From Flavobacteriales bacterium (GTDB lineage: Bacteria; Bacteroidota; Bacteroidia; UBA10329): a stretch of DNA of 64,000 nt. The notes below the pieces were generated by a model. The model saw nothing but the letters and a program-made list of their open reading frames with translations, had not been told where the DNA came from and did no database searches. Location of the stretch: contig WGMW01000038.1 in NCBI GenBank assembly GCA_016124845.1, positions 1 to 64,000 on the forward strand, in the 5' to 3' direction. A program made the translations under genes and the position numbers. Positions within the stretch are counted from its first letter, which is position 1, and each line of letters opens with the position of its first letter. This document shows, piece after piece, positions 15,473 to 23,797 of the stretch.

Positions 15473-17287
15473 ATGAATAGACTTCTCATTGCGCTCCTCG
15501 GTCTGATAACGTTTGTGGGGAGCAGTTGGGGACAGAACCTCAACGAACTCGACCGGAACGATTACCGACCTCTACGGAGGAAAGGCACCTTTTTCACTTC
15601 TCCGCTTTTGGAATGTGTTTACAACGGAAAATACGTTCCTCCGTTCGAAAAAGAGCTTCTCACTTATATCCTGGAGGCAAAAAAGGCAGGAGCAGCTTCA
15701 CGCATTTCCGTTTACTTCCAAGAACTGAACTCAGGTCATTCTTATGGAATTGATGAAGACGGATATTACTCTCCCGCCAGCATGATGAAAGCCGCAGATA
15801 TGATGCATATCTACAAATTGGCAGAGGTTGACCCGGAAATCCTGAATGAGACGATCATTATGCACAAAAAAAGAACCGATGCCATTGGTGACTCTCGCCT
15901 TAGGGAAGGAGGGGAATATACTGTGCTAAATGTAATGGCAGAGATGATCCTTGAATCCGATAATCAGGCCATGTTCGCTCTTCAGGATCATTTTAAGAAC
16001 GACCAACTATGGGCGTCCGTATTCAGAGAACTCGGACATGAGGTGGATTACCGAGCTGACAATTTGAAATCGATCACGCCAAAAGTCTATTCAACGATCT
16101 TCAAAGCACTTTATAACGCCACGTACCTCAGTCCAGAATACTCGGCCGAAGCGCTTAAACTCCTTGCTTCTACTTCATTTGCAGACGGCATTCTACGAGG
16201 GGTAGATGACACAACGGTTGTCATCGCCAATAAATTCGGGTTCCGAGAGTGGTCAAAAAGCTTTCAGTTTCATGAAACAGCAATCGTTTACCTCAATGAC
16301 AATCCTTATGTGTTGTCGGTAATGACCGAAGGCTCAAAAACTGCCACTGACCTGACAACGGTTATTGCGGAAATATCCCGAATCATTTTCAACAGCTACC
16401 GTGGGATTGACAAGAGCAAATCTGTCGGCTCTGGAGTCAACTCCACAGAACTGGTTAAGCCATTGTTCGAATGCTACACAGACTCCATAGGGTTCATTCC
16501 TGTGAAAAGACGCCTGATGGCAGAACTCAGCCCAATTCTACAGAAACCCACTATCAAAGATGTATCCATTTACATGATAAGCCTGCAGAGTGGGAGTTTC
16601 CTTCAAATAAACCCCGATAAGCGGTATGGGCCGGGAAGTCTGATGCGCCTGCCCCACATGATGGCACTGCTCAAAGCGTCAGAACGAAACCCCATACTGT
16701 TGGAACAACGCTTCAAGTTTATGAGAGATACAACCCTGTTCAACCTGAAAGTGGGCGACAATGGGCTTATCGCTGGAAAGGAATACAGCATGAAACAACT
16801 GATTGAGCGCATGGTGGTATTCTCAGACAATGATGCCTTGGACCTTATCTACACAAGCACTTTGAACAAAGGAGAAGTTTGGCAACGATTGTTCAATGAA
16901 TTGGGACTTGGTCATCTATGGAAAAACAACCGTGTTTCATCCAATATCACCGCTTGGGAGTATGCTACATTCCTCAGAGCGGTTTACAACTCCTCATTCC
17001 TGAACAACAGGAATTCTGAGCTGGCGCTGGAAATCCTAAGTCGCTCAAAGTTCAAATTGGGAATTCGCAAAGGAATAGGTCAGGATGACTACGCTGCAAC
17101 CAAATTTGGTGAGATCGATTATGAACTGAATGGAGAAAGTGTCATCGAGCTGCACGAAGGAGGAATCATCTATTGTGAGGATAATCCCTACATCCTCTGC
17201 GTTATGACACGAGGAACCGATTTTGAGGATCAGGCAGGTATTATCGAAGCTGTTTCAAAAATCCTATACAAGGAAATGTCAAAGTGA
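15473..17287 (+). CDS. Tandem beta-lactamase-like (class A/transpeptidase fold) protein
   Basis: A 604-residue exported protein (signal peptide ending VGSSWG) with two class A beta-lactamase-like domains in a row. Domain 1 has S103-M-M-K106, S162-D-N164 and K254-F-G256, spaced as SxxK, SDN and KTG in class A enzymes. Domain 2 has the matching S389-L-M-R392, S451-D-N453 and K544-F-G546, with Arg replacing the general-base Lys. Domain 2 may therefore be inactive or altered. Each domain ends in the pattern NPYVLSVMT / NPYILCVMT. The role could be peptidoglycan or beta-lactam hydrolysis; neither is shown. The start is the ATG after the -7 box. Confidence 0.8.
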   Translation: MNRLLIALLGLITFVGSSWGQNLNELDRNDYRPLRRKGTFFTSPLLECVYNGKYVPPFEKELLTYILEAKKAGAASRISVYFQELNSGHSYGIDEDGYYSPASMMKAADMMHIYKLAEVDPEILNETIIMHKKRTDAIGDSRLREGGEYTVLNVMAEMILESDNQAMFALQDHFKNDQLWASVFRELGHEVDYRADNLKSITPKVYSTIFKALYNATYLSPEYSAEALKLLASTSFADGILRGVDDTTVVIANKFGFREWSKSFQFHETAIVYLNDNPYVLSVMTEGSKTATDLTTVIAEISRIIFNSYRGIDKSKSVGSGVNSTELVKPLFECYTDSIGFIPVKRRLMAELSPILQKPTIKDVSIYMISLQSGSFLQINPDKRYGPGSLMRLPHMMALLKASERNPILLEQRFKFMRDTTLFNLKVGDNGLIAGKEYSMKQLIERMVVFSDNDALDLIYTSTLNKGEVWQRLFNELGLGHLWKNNRVSSNITAWEYATFLRAVYNSSFLNNRNSELALEILSRSKFKLGIRKGIGQDDYAATKFGEIDYELNGESVIELHEGGIIYCEDNPYILCVMTRGTDFEDQAGIIEAVSKILYKEMSK

Positions 17288-17288
17288 C

Positions 17289-18560
17289 TCAGGTGAAGGT
17301 CAGGTACATACCTGCCATTGCTATAGAATACCCCAAATGCCATTTCCACGGCCAGTAAATGGTGGGCGAAACGCCTTCTGACCTTTTCAAAAAGAACATC
17401 AGAACGAGTTTTTCCAATGTGCTGGCAATGACCGTTGCAAAGGCAATTCCGACCAGCCCGAAATACTGGATGAGCAGAATGCTCAACCCAAAGTTGAATA
17501 GGAGCTCGATCAGCGCCACCCACATGATGGTGGATGTTCTTTTCAACCCGATCAGCAGCGTTTGCGGGAACACCAACCGACTGACAATTAGCAGCAGATA
17601 GACATTGAAAACAGCCGCACTTTCAATGAAATCTGGATTGAACAAACGCGGATAGAGCCATTCGCTCACCAGCATCATCCCGATGGAAACGGGAAAGAAA
17701 AGATGCATGAGTCTGAGGCTTTCCCGTTTGATGGTGGCGGCCACTTCCTTCACGCCAAGTTGCGCCACTTTAGGCACCATACCATTGCTGAATGCGTTGG
17801 CCAAAAGCAACACCAACGGAAACTCTTTTGCTCCGTAGCGATACACTGCAAATGTTCCTTCATCGAAATATTTGGAAACGATGAAGCCGTCCAAGTATTC
17901 GGCAGAGCCCGAAAGCAACGTGGCTGCAATGAGCGGGACAGCAGTTGCGGAAAACTGGGCAATAAATTCGCCATCGAATTTGAATTCCGCATATCTGAAA
18001 AGCAATGCGATAAGAACCAAAAACCGCACAGCGGCACTCAACATCAGACCGTAGATCGCCTCCTGTAGGCCGTAGCCCAATACGATGGGACCGACCACGG
18101 CCAACAGTTGAATTCCGAAAGCAACCAATCCGTAGAAAGCAAGTCCGTTTGCCTTTTCCTTGAGCAGGAGAATGTATTCGACCAGATAGCTTGGGCCGAC
18201 AAGCAGCACGTAAAATGAAAACATGGCATAATGCGCCAGAATTTCCGGATTGTTGGCCATGAACGAATAAGGCGTGACCAGCAATCGGAATGCGATGAAA
18301 ACCACCACCGAAATGCCCGAAAGCACCAAAAATGCGTTGAAGAATTCCTTCGATCTTTCCTTCGGTTGATAATTCGCTAAGAGCGATTGTGTGAGACCCG
18401 AAAGCCAGAAGAAACTGAGCACGCTGCCAAGGAAAAGCAGCGCTTCGTAAATGCCGATCTCGTAGGTGCTCAGTCCGAATTTCGTGAACAGAATACCCGT
18501 CAGGAAGAAGGTTCCGAAACGGAGAACTTGAAAGAATTGAAGAGCGCGGACCGGGGACAA
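17289..18560 (-). CDS. Oligosaccharide flippase (Wzx/MATE-like)
   Basis: This inner-membrane protein of 423 residues has about 12 hydrophobic segments, in the polysaccharide biosynthesis/MOP exporter family. It opens LRFGTFFLTGILFTKFGLSTYEIGIYEALLF, typical of lipid-linked sugar flippases. It would move undecaprenol-linked glycans to the periplasm. The start is TTG; no ATG lies near the N terminus. It converges with the preceding gene with a one-base gap, and shares its strand with the TonB-like and GT-C genes, suggesting a surface-glycan unit. Confidence 0.78.
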   Translation of the reverse strand: MSPVRALQFFQVLRFGTFFLTGILFTKFGLSTYEIGIYEALLFLGSVLSFFWLSGLTQSLLANYQPKERSKEFFNAFLVLSGISVVVFIAFRLLVTPYSFMANNPEILAHYAMFSFYVLLVGPSYLVEYILLLKEKANGLAFYGLVAFGIQLLAVVGPIVLGYGLQEAIYGLMLSAAVRFLVLIALLFRYAEFKFDGEFIAQFSATAVPLIAATLLSGSAEYLDGFIVSKYFDEGTFAVYRYGAKEFPLVLLLANAFSNGMVPKVAQLGVKEVAATIKRESLRLMHLFFPVSIGMMLVSEWLYPRLFNPDFIESAAVFNVYLLLIVSRLVFPQTLLIGLKRTSTIMWVALIELLFNFGLSILLIQYFGLVGIAFATVIASTLEKLVLMFFLKRSEGVSPTIYWPWKWHLGYSIAMAGMYLTFT

Positions 18561-18577
18561 TTAGCGTGATTAACGGA

Positions 18578-19057
18578 TTAATAGCCATTTAAAGGAACCG
18601 AAAACTCGACACAGACGGGAATTCCATCCTGCTTACCGGGAATCCATTTCGAAAACGTCTCAAACTGTTTCTCGAGTTCGTTTGAACAAAATCTGCGTTC
18701 TCCCGGCTTGAAAATTGGCAAAACCATCTTTCCCTCAGTATTCACAATAAACGATAATGCGCTTGCATTGGGCACCTTGCACGTAATGCTTTCAAGGGCA
18801 GCCCGTACGTCATTGATCAACTCACCGGGTTCTCCGGTGTATTGCGGCATTTCAGATACCCATCGAAATACCACCTCACAATCCTCACATTTGGCTTTGG
18901 CGGTTGAATCAATTGAGGTTTGAGCAATTACCAGATCAACGTCAAAAACCAATACAATCAGTAAACAGCCCAGAATCTTCCGCACGTTTAGCAGACCGAA
19001 CGATGACGCTTTCAGCATCAACTTTTTCGAATTTGAATTGGGATTTTGGACATCCAT
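18578..19057 (-). CDS. TonB C-terminal-like exported protein
   Basis: A 159-residue protein with a hydrophobic segment (ILGCLLIVLVFDVDLVIAQ) near residue 30. The mature part ends in a TonB C-terminal-like fold: LSFIVNTEGKMVLPIFKPG...WIPGKQDGIPVCVEFSVPL. That fold contacts TonB-dependent receptors. Here it lacks the Pro-rich spacer of full TonB and carries four or more Cys. The ATG lies one base after the stop of the upstream gene, so translation is probably coupled. Energy transduction is not certain; it may be a stand-alone domain. Confidence 0.62.
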   Translation of the reverse strand: MDVQNPNSNSKKLMLKASSFGLLNVRKILGCLLIVLVFDVDLVIAQTSIDSTAKAKCEDCEVVFRWVSEMPQYTGEPGELINDVRAALESITCKVPNASALSFIVNTEGKMVLPIFKPGERRFCSNELEKQFETFSKWIPGKQDGIPVCVEFSVPLNGY

Positions 19058-19058
19058 T

Positions 19059-20342
19059 CTACGTGGTGATGATTTCCTGTGCAACGTTATTCTTAAATGA
19101 GAAAAACGTGCGGTAAAACTCGAAACTTCCCCACAGGAATGCAACGAGGAAGAGCGTGGCGATGAATTCGGGCCAGAAAATGAACCATCGGTTGTAGTCG
19201 ATGTGGATACCGAGCCAACTGTCGAAATAGCGGAGATATTGCATGACGGCCTCCATGTTGAGCAGGTAACCGGTGGAGACGAGCATGTACACGATGGGAC
19301 GGTGCGTGAGGATCATGAACAGACCTGAGAACAGCACGGCAGGATGAACATACCGTTCGTGCATTTGCGTATTGAACATGAAGAACGCGATGGTGACAAG
19401 CGCTGCCACTTGGAAGATGGTGCCGAGGCGTTCGTTGCGTTTCAGGTTTTCGAAAGCTCCGTTGTTGACGGCCAGAAAAAGCGGTAACAGAACCATTGCC
19501 GAAGCCACGAAGAACATTGCCATTCCCCAGTACTTCAGTGGGATTTCCAACACGGTGCGTTTATCTGAGAAATTGAATGGGTCGTTGACCAGATAGTACC
19601 ACAGGTTGTATGCGTTGCGCGATAAAACGGGATAGTGATCGACCGATCGCGTTGCCAACGCATGAACCGTTTCCATCAGGTTTCCTGAAAACAGAAACGG
19701 AAAGAGAATGAGCGCTTGTACGCCCATGATGGCGAACAGGTGTATGCCGAGGAATTTCCAGCCTTTGTTGCGGATGAACGGCAAACTGAGAATCAACACC
19801 AACGGCAGGAAAATGATGGCCTGCAACTTGAAATTGATGGCGATGAGCATCAGTACAAGCGACCATTTCCAATGTCCACGTTCCGCATAAATCAGAGCCG
19901 CCAAGGCGAAAAACGTGTGAATGGTATCGACCTGACCCCAAATGACCGTGTTGTACCAGAATGCTGGATTGAGGAAGAAAACCAGAAATCCCATCATGGG
20001 TTTGCCCGTTCTTTTCAGGATGTGGATGACGACCGCCAGCGTGAGAAAATCGAACGGCAGGACGAGTGCTTTCAGCCAATTCACAGAAGTGAGACCGATC
20101 TCTGCTGCATTGTGATGGAACAGCGAGAAGACCTTGAGCAGGTAGAGAATCAGCGGATTATTGTTGACCTCTGGGTCGAGGTAAACATTTCCAAGCCCAT
20201 TGTTCAGAATGTCCTGCGACCAGCTGATCCAGAAGTACTTATCGTAGCCTGCATCGGGCAGCACGAACAGAAACACGAGATAGGACAGCCCGAAAAGGAT
20301 GTAGTATTTCAGTGCATCCTTATGTAGCCACCGTAACCACAT
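19059..20342 (-). CDS. GT-C type glycosyltransferase
   Basis: This polytopic membrane protein of 427 residues has about 10-11 hydrophobic segments. It resembles GT-C mannosyl/glucosyltransferases that use polyprenyl-phosphate sugars. The GQVDTIHTFFALAALIYAE segment near residue 145 matches the motif around the substrate site in the ALG6/GT87-like group, and YDKYFWISWSQDIL provides an early acidic loop. It forms a leftward unit with the TonB-like gene. The acceptor is unknown, but the flippase downstream suggests envelope glycan synthesis. Confidence 0.75.
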   Translation of the reverse strand: MWLRWLHKDALKYYILFGLSYLVFLFVLPDAGYDKYFWISWSQDILNNGLGNVYLDPEVNNNPLILYLLKVFSLFHHNAAEIGLTSVNWLKALVLPFDFLTLAVVIHILKRTGKPMMGFLVFFLNPAFWYNTVIWGQVDTIHTFFALAALIYAERGHWKWSLVLMLIAINFKLQAIIFLPLVLILSLPFIRNKGWKFLGIHLFAIMGVQALILFPFLFSGNLMETVHALATRSVDHYPVLSRNAYNLWYYLVNDPFNFSDKRTVLEIPLKYWGMAMFFVASAMVLLPLFLAVNNGAFENLKRNERLGTIFQVAALVTIAFFMFNTQMHERYVHPAVLFSGLFMILTHRPIVYMLVSTGYLLNMEAVMQYLRYFDSWLGIHIDYNRWFIFWPEFIATLFLVAFLWGSFEFYRTFFSFKNNVAQEIITT

Positions 20343-20658
20343 GATCTAAAGAGGAAATGTGAAATGTGAAATAGGAAAAACGTGTATCTCTCGCAAAGAC
20401 GCCAAGGCGCAAAGGATTTTTGCAGAGAGGTGTTCTGAGGAATGGAGATGCGTAGTGACAAAATCCTCCGCCTCGTTCCTCGGCATCCCGAAGTATCGGG
20501 ACAGGCTCTCCTTTAAAAGGAGGAACTGGTGCAACGTTGAACCCAATAGACCGAACTCGAATCTTATGAAACGTTTTGGCCCAAGAAGCTTAGAAAAAGA
20601 AGTCCATTCTGTGAAAACCTCTGTGCTTTCTGTGTTTCTGTGGCCAAAAGATGTCATT
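20343..20658. repeat. Repeat-filled intergenic region, no gene
   Basis: These 316 bases hold a CGCAAAGACGCC fragment (20393-20416), a composite C-rich hairpin copy (20463-20523) and a CTGTGTTTCTGTGG fragment (20607-20650) of repeat families found elsewhere in the window. No reading frame or RNA gene was supported. Confidence 0.55.
20463..20523. repeat. Composite C-rich hairpin repeat, copy 4
   Basis: TCCTCCGCCTCG, then a small GCC...GGC hairpin and an ATCCCGA-AGTA-TCGGGA hairpin, then CTCCTTTAAAAGGAG. This is the same architecture as copies at 4229 and 58816 with a different middle. Confidence 0.5.
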
Positions 20659-22785
20659 TCAATCAATTGATTTGAACTTGAAACGAATGGAATTACCAAT
20701 GACGACCACATCCGAAAAGGCCATACTGAAAGCTGCAACCATGGGACTGAGCAGACCGATTGCCGCTACTGGAATAGCCAACGTGTTGTAGCAGAACGCC
20801 CAGAACAGGTTCTGTTTGATGGTTTTGACCGTATGATTTCCCAATTGGAAAGCCTCTTTGAGTTTGCCGATTCCGCCTTTGTCCAACACAACCACGCTTG
20901 CAGCATTAATGGCAACTTGCGTGGCGTTGCTTAACGAAATTCCAACCGTGGCGCGCGTCAACGCAGGTGCATCGTTGATGCCATCTCCTACCATGGCGGT
21001 AGGAACTTCATCTGAGAATTGCTCAATGAGTTTGAGTTTCTCGTCAGGCGATTGCTCCGCGTAAACGGTTTTGATGCCAAGTTCATCGGCCACCAACTCA
21101 CATTTGCGTTTTCGGTCGCCACTGACCATGATGGTTTCAATGCCTTGCGAATTCAAGTAAGAAACGAGGCCTTTTGCATCTTCACGAACTCTGTCCGTCA
21201 GCGAAACCTCTGCTACCAATTCGCCATTTTTCAGCATGTAGATGTCGCTGTCCGTACACTCCATGTTTCCATCAAGCATCTTGAACGAACCGACCTTCCA
21301 TTCATTGCCCGAAGCATCTTTGCCGGTCAAGCCTTTTCCTTTCTCTTCTTCTACAGATGCAAACTCAATCTTCTTCGCTTTCGATTGAAGTTCTGCTACA
21401 ACCGCACGTGCAATCGGGTGCGAGGAATACTGTTCGACACTGAACAGCACATTCTGCATCTCTTCTTCCGTTCCATTCAGCACGTTGAGCGAACCGATCT
21501 TGATATCGCCAGAAGTGAGTGTTCCTGTTTTATCGAAAACCACTTTTTTCACTTTTGAGAGATTCTCGATGCTTTCAGCGCCTTTGAAAAGGATGCCGTC
21601 TTTTGCACCACGACCCAGACCGACCATTACGGCAGTTGGCGTGGCCAGACCCATGGCGCACGGGCAGGAAATGACCAGAACCGCCACGGATTGCATAATG
21701 GATTGCTGTAGGGAAATGTGAAATATGAAGTGTGAAATGAGAAAAGTGAGAAGAGAAATGCCCAGCACGACCGGAACGAAAACGCCACTCACTTTATCCG
21801 CCAAGCGCTGAATGGAAGGTTTTTCCAACTGCGCCTTTTTCACCATTTCGATGATGCTGGAAAGTACGGTCAGCTTTCCAACGGTGGTGATTCGCACAAG
21901 TCCGTTTCCATCCGAAACCAGCGTTCCACCGATCACCATCTGATCCACGTCCTTGCTCACAGGCAAACTCTCGCCCGTCACCATGCTCTCGTCAATCTGC
22001 AACTCGCCTTTCACCAACACGCCATCTGACGGAATGCTGTCCCCCGATTTCACCATCACAAGATCATCGACTTTGAGTTGATTGAACGGAACGCGTTCCA
22101 CATGTTCATGTCCATCATGCTTCACCACTTTGTCGGCCAAACCTTCCTGCAATTTCCCGAGTTCGGTGATGGCCGTTGTGGTCTGTTTTACAGAGCGATG
22201 CTCGATGACGTTACCCAACAGAACCAGCGTGACGATGGTGGCCGAAGTTTCGAAGAACAGGAAATTATCGGCTTCGGGCGTTCCCCAGTTCATCAGCGTT
22301 CCGACCAAGCTGTAGGCAAATGCCGATGTAGAACCGATGAAAATGAGCACATCCATGTTCGGCACGCCATTTCGTAAAGATCCAAGTCCACTTTTTCCGA
22401 AGTGATACATGCCAAGCAACATGACGGGAAGACTCAATCCCAATTGCACTATCGGGTCACTAAGGAAATCCGGCATTCCCGGAATCATGTGCAACAGCAG
22501 CGGAATGGTAAACGGCAGCGTAAACAGGAATTTCTTCTCGATGGAGGCTAAACCTTGCTTCTCTTTCCGTTTCGTGCCTACATATTCGTAGCCCGCTTTT
22601 TTCACGAGTTCCGCCACGTGATCCAGGTCGATATCTTTTACGTCTGTGAGGTAAACTTCGCCCGTGGCGTAATTCACGTTCACATCAGAATATCCTCCTT
22701 TCGTAAGTGCGCGATTAACTCCTGCTGCACAGCTCGAACAGGTCATTCCTTCTACCAATACCGTTGCTTCTTTCTTCCCTGCCAT
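20659..22785 (-). CDS. copA: Copper-exporting P1B-type ATPase
   Basis: A 708-residue heavy-metal P-type ATPase. The order is an HMA domain with GMTCSSC near residue 13, eight membrane segments, CPC in SCPCAMGLATP, the phosphorylation site D418-K-T-G-T, the HP motif (SSHPIARAV), and the hinge MVGDGINDAPAL. The membrane residues after the hinge (FCYN and MVAAFSMAFSD) fit the Cu(I)-binding set of CopA. It exports Cu+ from the cytoplasm. No chaperone or CueR-type regulator is adjacent. The ATG lies only five bases after a -7 box, so the message may be leaderless. Confidence 0.92.
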   Translation of the reverse strand: MAGKKEATVLVEGMTCSSCAAGVNRALTKGGYSDVNVNYATGEVYLTDVKDIDLDHVAELVKKAGYEYVGTKRKEKQGLASIEKKFLFTLPFTIPLLLHMIPGMPDFLSDPIVQLGLSLPVMLLGMYHFGKSGLGSLRNGVPNMDVLIFIGSTSAFAYSLVGTLMNWGTPEADNFLFFETSATIVTLVLLGNVIEHRSVKQTTTAITELGKLQEGLADKVVKHDGHEHVERVPFNQLKVDDLVMVKSGDSIPSDGVLVKGELQIDESMVTGESLPVSKDVDQMVIGGTLVSDGNGLVRITTVGKLTVLSSIIEMVKKAQLEKPSIQRLADKVSGVFVPVVLGISLLTFLISHFIFHISLQQSIMQSVAVLVISCPCAMGLATPTAVMVGLGRGAKDGILFKGAESIENLSKVKKVVFDKTGTLTSGDIKIGSLNVLNGTEEEMQNVLFSVEQYSSHPIARAVVAELQSKAKKIEFASVEEEKGKGLTGKDASGNEWKVGSFKMLDGNMECTDSDIYMLKNGELVAEVSLTDRVREDAKGLVSYLNSQGIETIMVSGDRKRKCELVADELGIKTVYAEQSPDEKLKLIEQFSDEVPTAMVGDGINDAPALTRATVGISLSNATQVAINAASVVVLDKGGIGKLKEAFQLGNHTVKTIKQNLFWAFCYNTLAIPVAAIGLLSPMVAAFSMAFSDVVVIGNSIRFKFKSID

Positions 22786-22789
22786 CTCT

Positions 22790-22797
22790 CAAATATA
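22790..22797 (-). promoter_or_regulatory. -7 box TATATTTG for copA
   Basis: The minus strand reads TATATTTG four bases before the copA ATG. If used, transcription would start at or next to the start codon. Confidence 0.5.
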
Positions 22798-22857
22798 GTT
22801 TATTGCCCTATGGAAAATTTGAATCTTATAAGGTTAAACAGATGTAAAATGGAACTG

Positions 22858-22887
22858 TTGTTGGAATTGTCAGTTACATTATCTTTG
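22858..22887 (+). promoter_or_regulatory. Promoter of tRNA-His
   Basis: TTG at 22858, then 19 bases, then TATCTTTG at 22880. Both elements match the Bacteroidota housekeeping consensus at its usual spacing, 12 bases before the tRNA. Confidence 0.75.
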
Positions 22888-22898
22888 CCGCCCCAAAC

Positions 22899-22973
22899 GG
22901 TGGTTGTAGCTCAGTTGGTTAGAGCACTGGATTGTGGTTCCAGGGGTCGTGGGTTCAAGTCCCATCATCCACC
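22899..22973 (+). tRNA. tRNA-His (GTG)
   Basis: A cloverleaf is visible: D arm GCTC...GAGC, anticodon stem CTGGA/TCCAG with loop TTGTGGT (anticodon GTG, His), and T arm with TTCAAGT. An extra G precedes the acceptor stem and pairs with the discriminator C, as expected for tRNA-His. CCA is not encoded. The acceptor stem GTGGTTG/CATCCAC has one U-U mismatch at the fifth pair. Confidence 0.93.
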
Positions 22974-22979
22974 CGAAAA

Positions 22980-23002
22980 AGCCTGCGAACGCAGGCTTTT
23001 TT
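22980..23002 (+). terminator. Intrinsic terminator of tRNA-His
   Basis: AGCCTGCG-AA-CGCAGGCT forms a perfect 8-bp stem followed by T6. Confidence 0.88.
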
Positions 23003-23042
23003 AGTTTAGAGTTGACAAGAAAATCGGTTGATCAGTTTTAGG

Positions 23043-23255
23043 ATGCAACAGCCCGACCCGAATGTGCTGAAGGAATTGCTTACGTACAAGATGCCGTATG
23101 GCAAGTACAAGGATTGGCGCGTCTTGGATATTCCTGTTTATTATCTGGAGTGGATGTACGCGCAAGGCTTCCCGAAAGGGAAATTGGGAATGATGCTTTC
23201 CACAGCCCATGTCATCAAGACCAACGGATTGGAACATCTGCTTCCGAAGCAATAA
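23043..23255 (+). CDS. DUF3820 family small protein
   Basis: A 70-residue protein matching the DUF3820 pattern: MPYGKYKDWRVLDIPVYYLEWM, then GFPKGKLGMML. The family is small, cytoplasmic and uncharacterised, and relatives occur as domains near exonuclease-type proteins. The ATG at 23043 is preferred over a TTG upstream. It lies directly after the tRNA terminator and before a convergent gene. Function unknown. Confidence 0.75.
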   Translation: MQQPDPNVLKELLTYKMPYGKYKDWRVLDIPVYYLEWMYAQGFPKGKLGMMLSTAHVIKTNGLEHLLPKQ

Positions 23256-23287
23256 AAAAAGCCCACCGAACAAATTGCTCAGCGGGC
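23254..23287 (-). terminator. Terminator of the SiaC-like gene
   Basis: On the minus strand, GCCCGCTGAGC pairs with GTTCGGTGGGC (G-U pairs included), followed by T7. It lies 25 bases after the SiaC-like stop, and may also end the convergent DUF3820 message. Confidence 0.8.
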
Positions 23288-23311
23288 CTTCCTGTTGTCA
23301 AACATTGGTAC

Positions 23312-23701
23312 TTAGTCCGTGTATTCTTTGAACTCGAAATCCATCCCTACCGTTCGGGCGAAAACATGCCCAAGATCAAGAATGTCGATATCATCTTCTT
23401 CGTAGAACCAGAACACGGTCACATCATTTCCATCGTCCTTTATCTCCTTCAACTTCCTCAATATATCAGAAATTGATTTTGAGGATGGCGTATTGAAGTA
23501 TTCCAACCTGAACGTGAATTCTGTCTTTGAATTCGGAGCAGCGGCATACGAATCAAGCCATTCCAAAATGGGCAAATAGAAACCTTTCGCATTCAATGGA
23601 AAGGATCTTCCCGTTATCTCAAATCTGTTCGCTTCGGCATCCAAAGTGACCTGTGGTGTCTCCTTGGTAGCCTCCAATCTTAGTGATTTCAAGTCTCCCA
23701 T
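23312..23701 (-). CDS. SiaC-family (DUF1987) regulatory phosphoprotein
   Basis: A 129-residue protein matching DUF1987: an opening LxLEATKETPQVTLDAEANRFEITGRSFP, then LEYFNTPSSKSISDIL, then VFWFYEEDDIDIL. In the Sia system of Pseudomonas, SiaC is phosphorylated by SiaB on a threonine in the corresponding YFNT/SSK stretch and dephosphorylated by the PP2C phosphatase SiaA, which controls cyclic-di-GMP synthesis and aggregation. Here the candidate is Thr71. No SiaB-like kinase or GGDEF gene adjoins it. Three PP2C receiver proteins lie 15-29 kb away in the window, so a link is possible but unproven. Confidence 0.82.
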   Translation of the reverse strand: MGDLKSLRLEATKETPQVTLDAEANRFEITGRSFPLNAKGFYLPILEWLDSYAAAPNSKTEFTFRLEYFNTPSSKSISDILRKLKEIKDDGNDVTVFWFYEEDDIDILDLGHVFARTVGMDFEFKEYTD

Positions 23702-23797
23702 TCGCTTACGGATTTATAGGGGTGAAGGACGTGGTCAGACATCCTGCAATCAAATATGCTTATCAAATACGGTTGCGGCAAAATAAAAGTTGCACCG

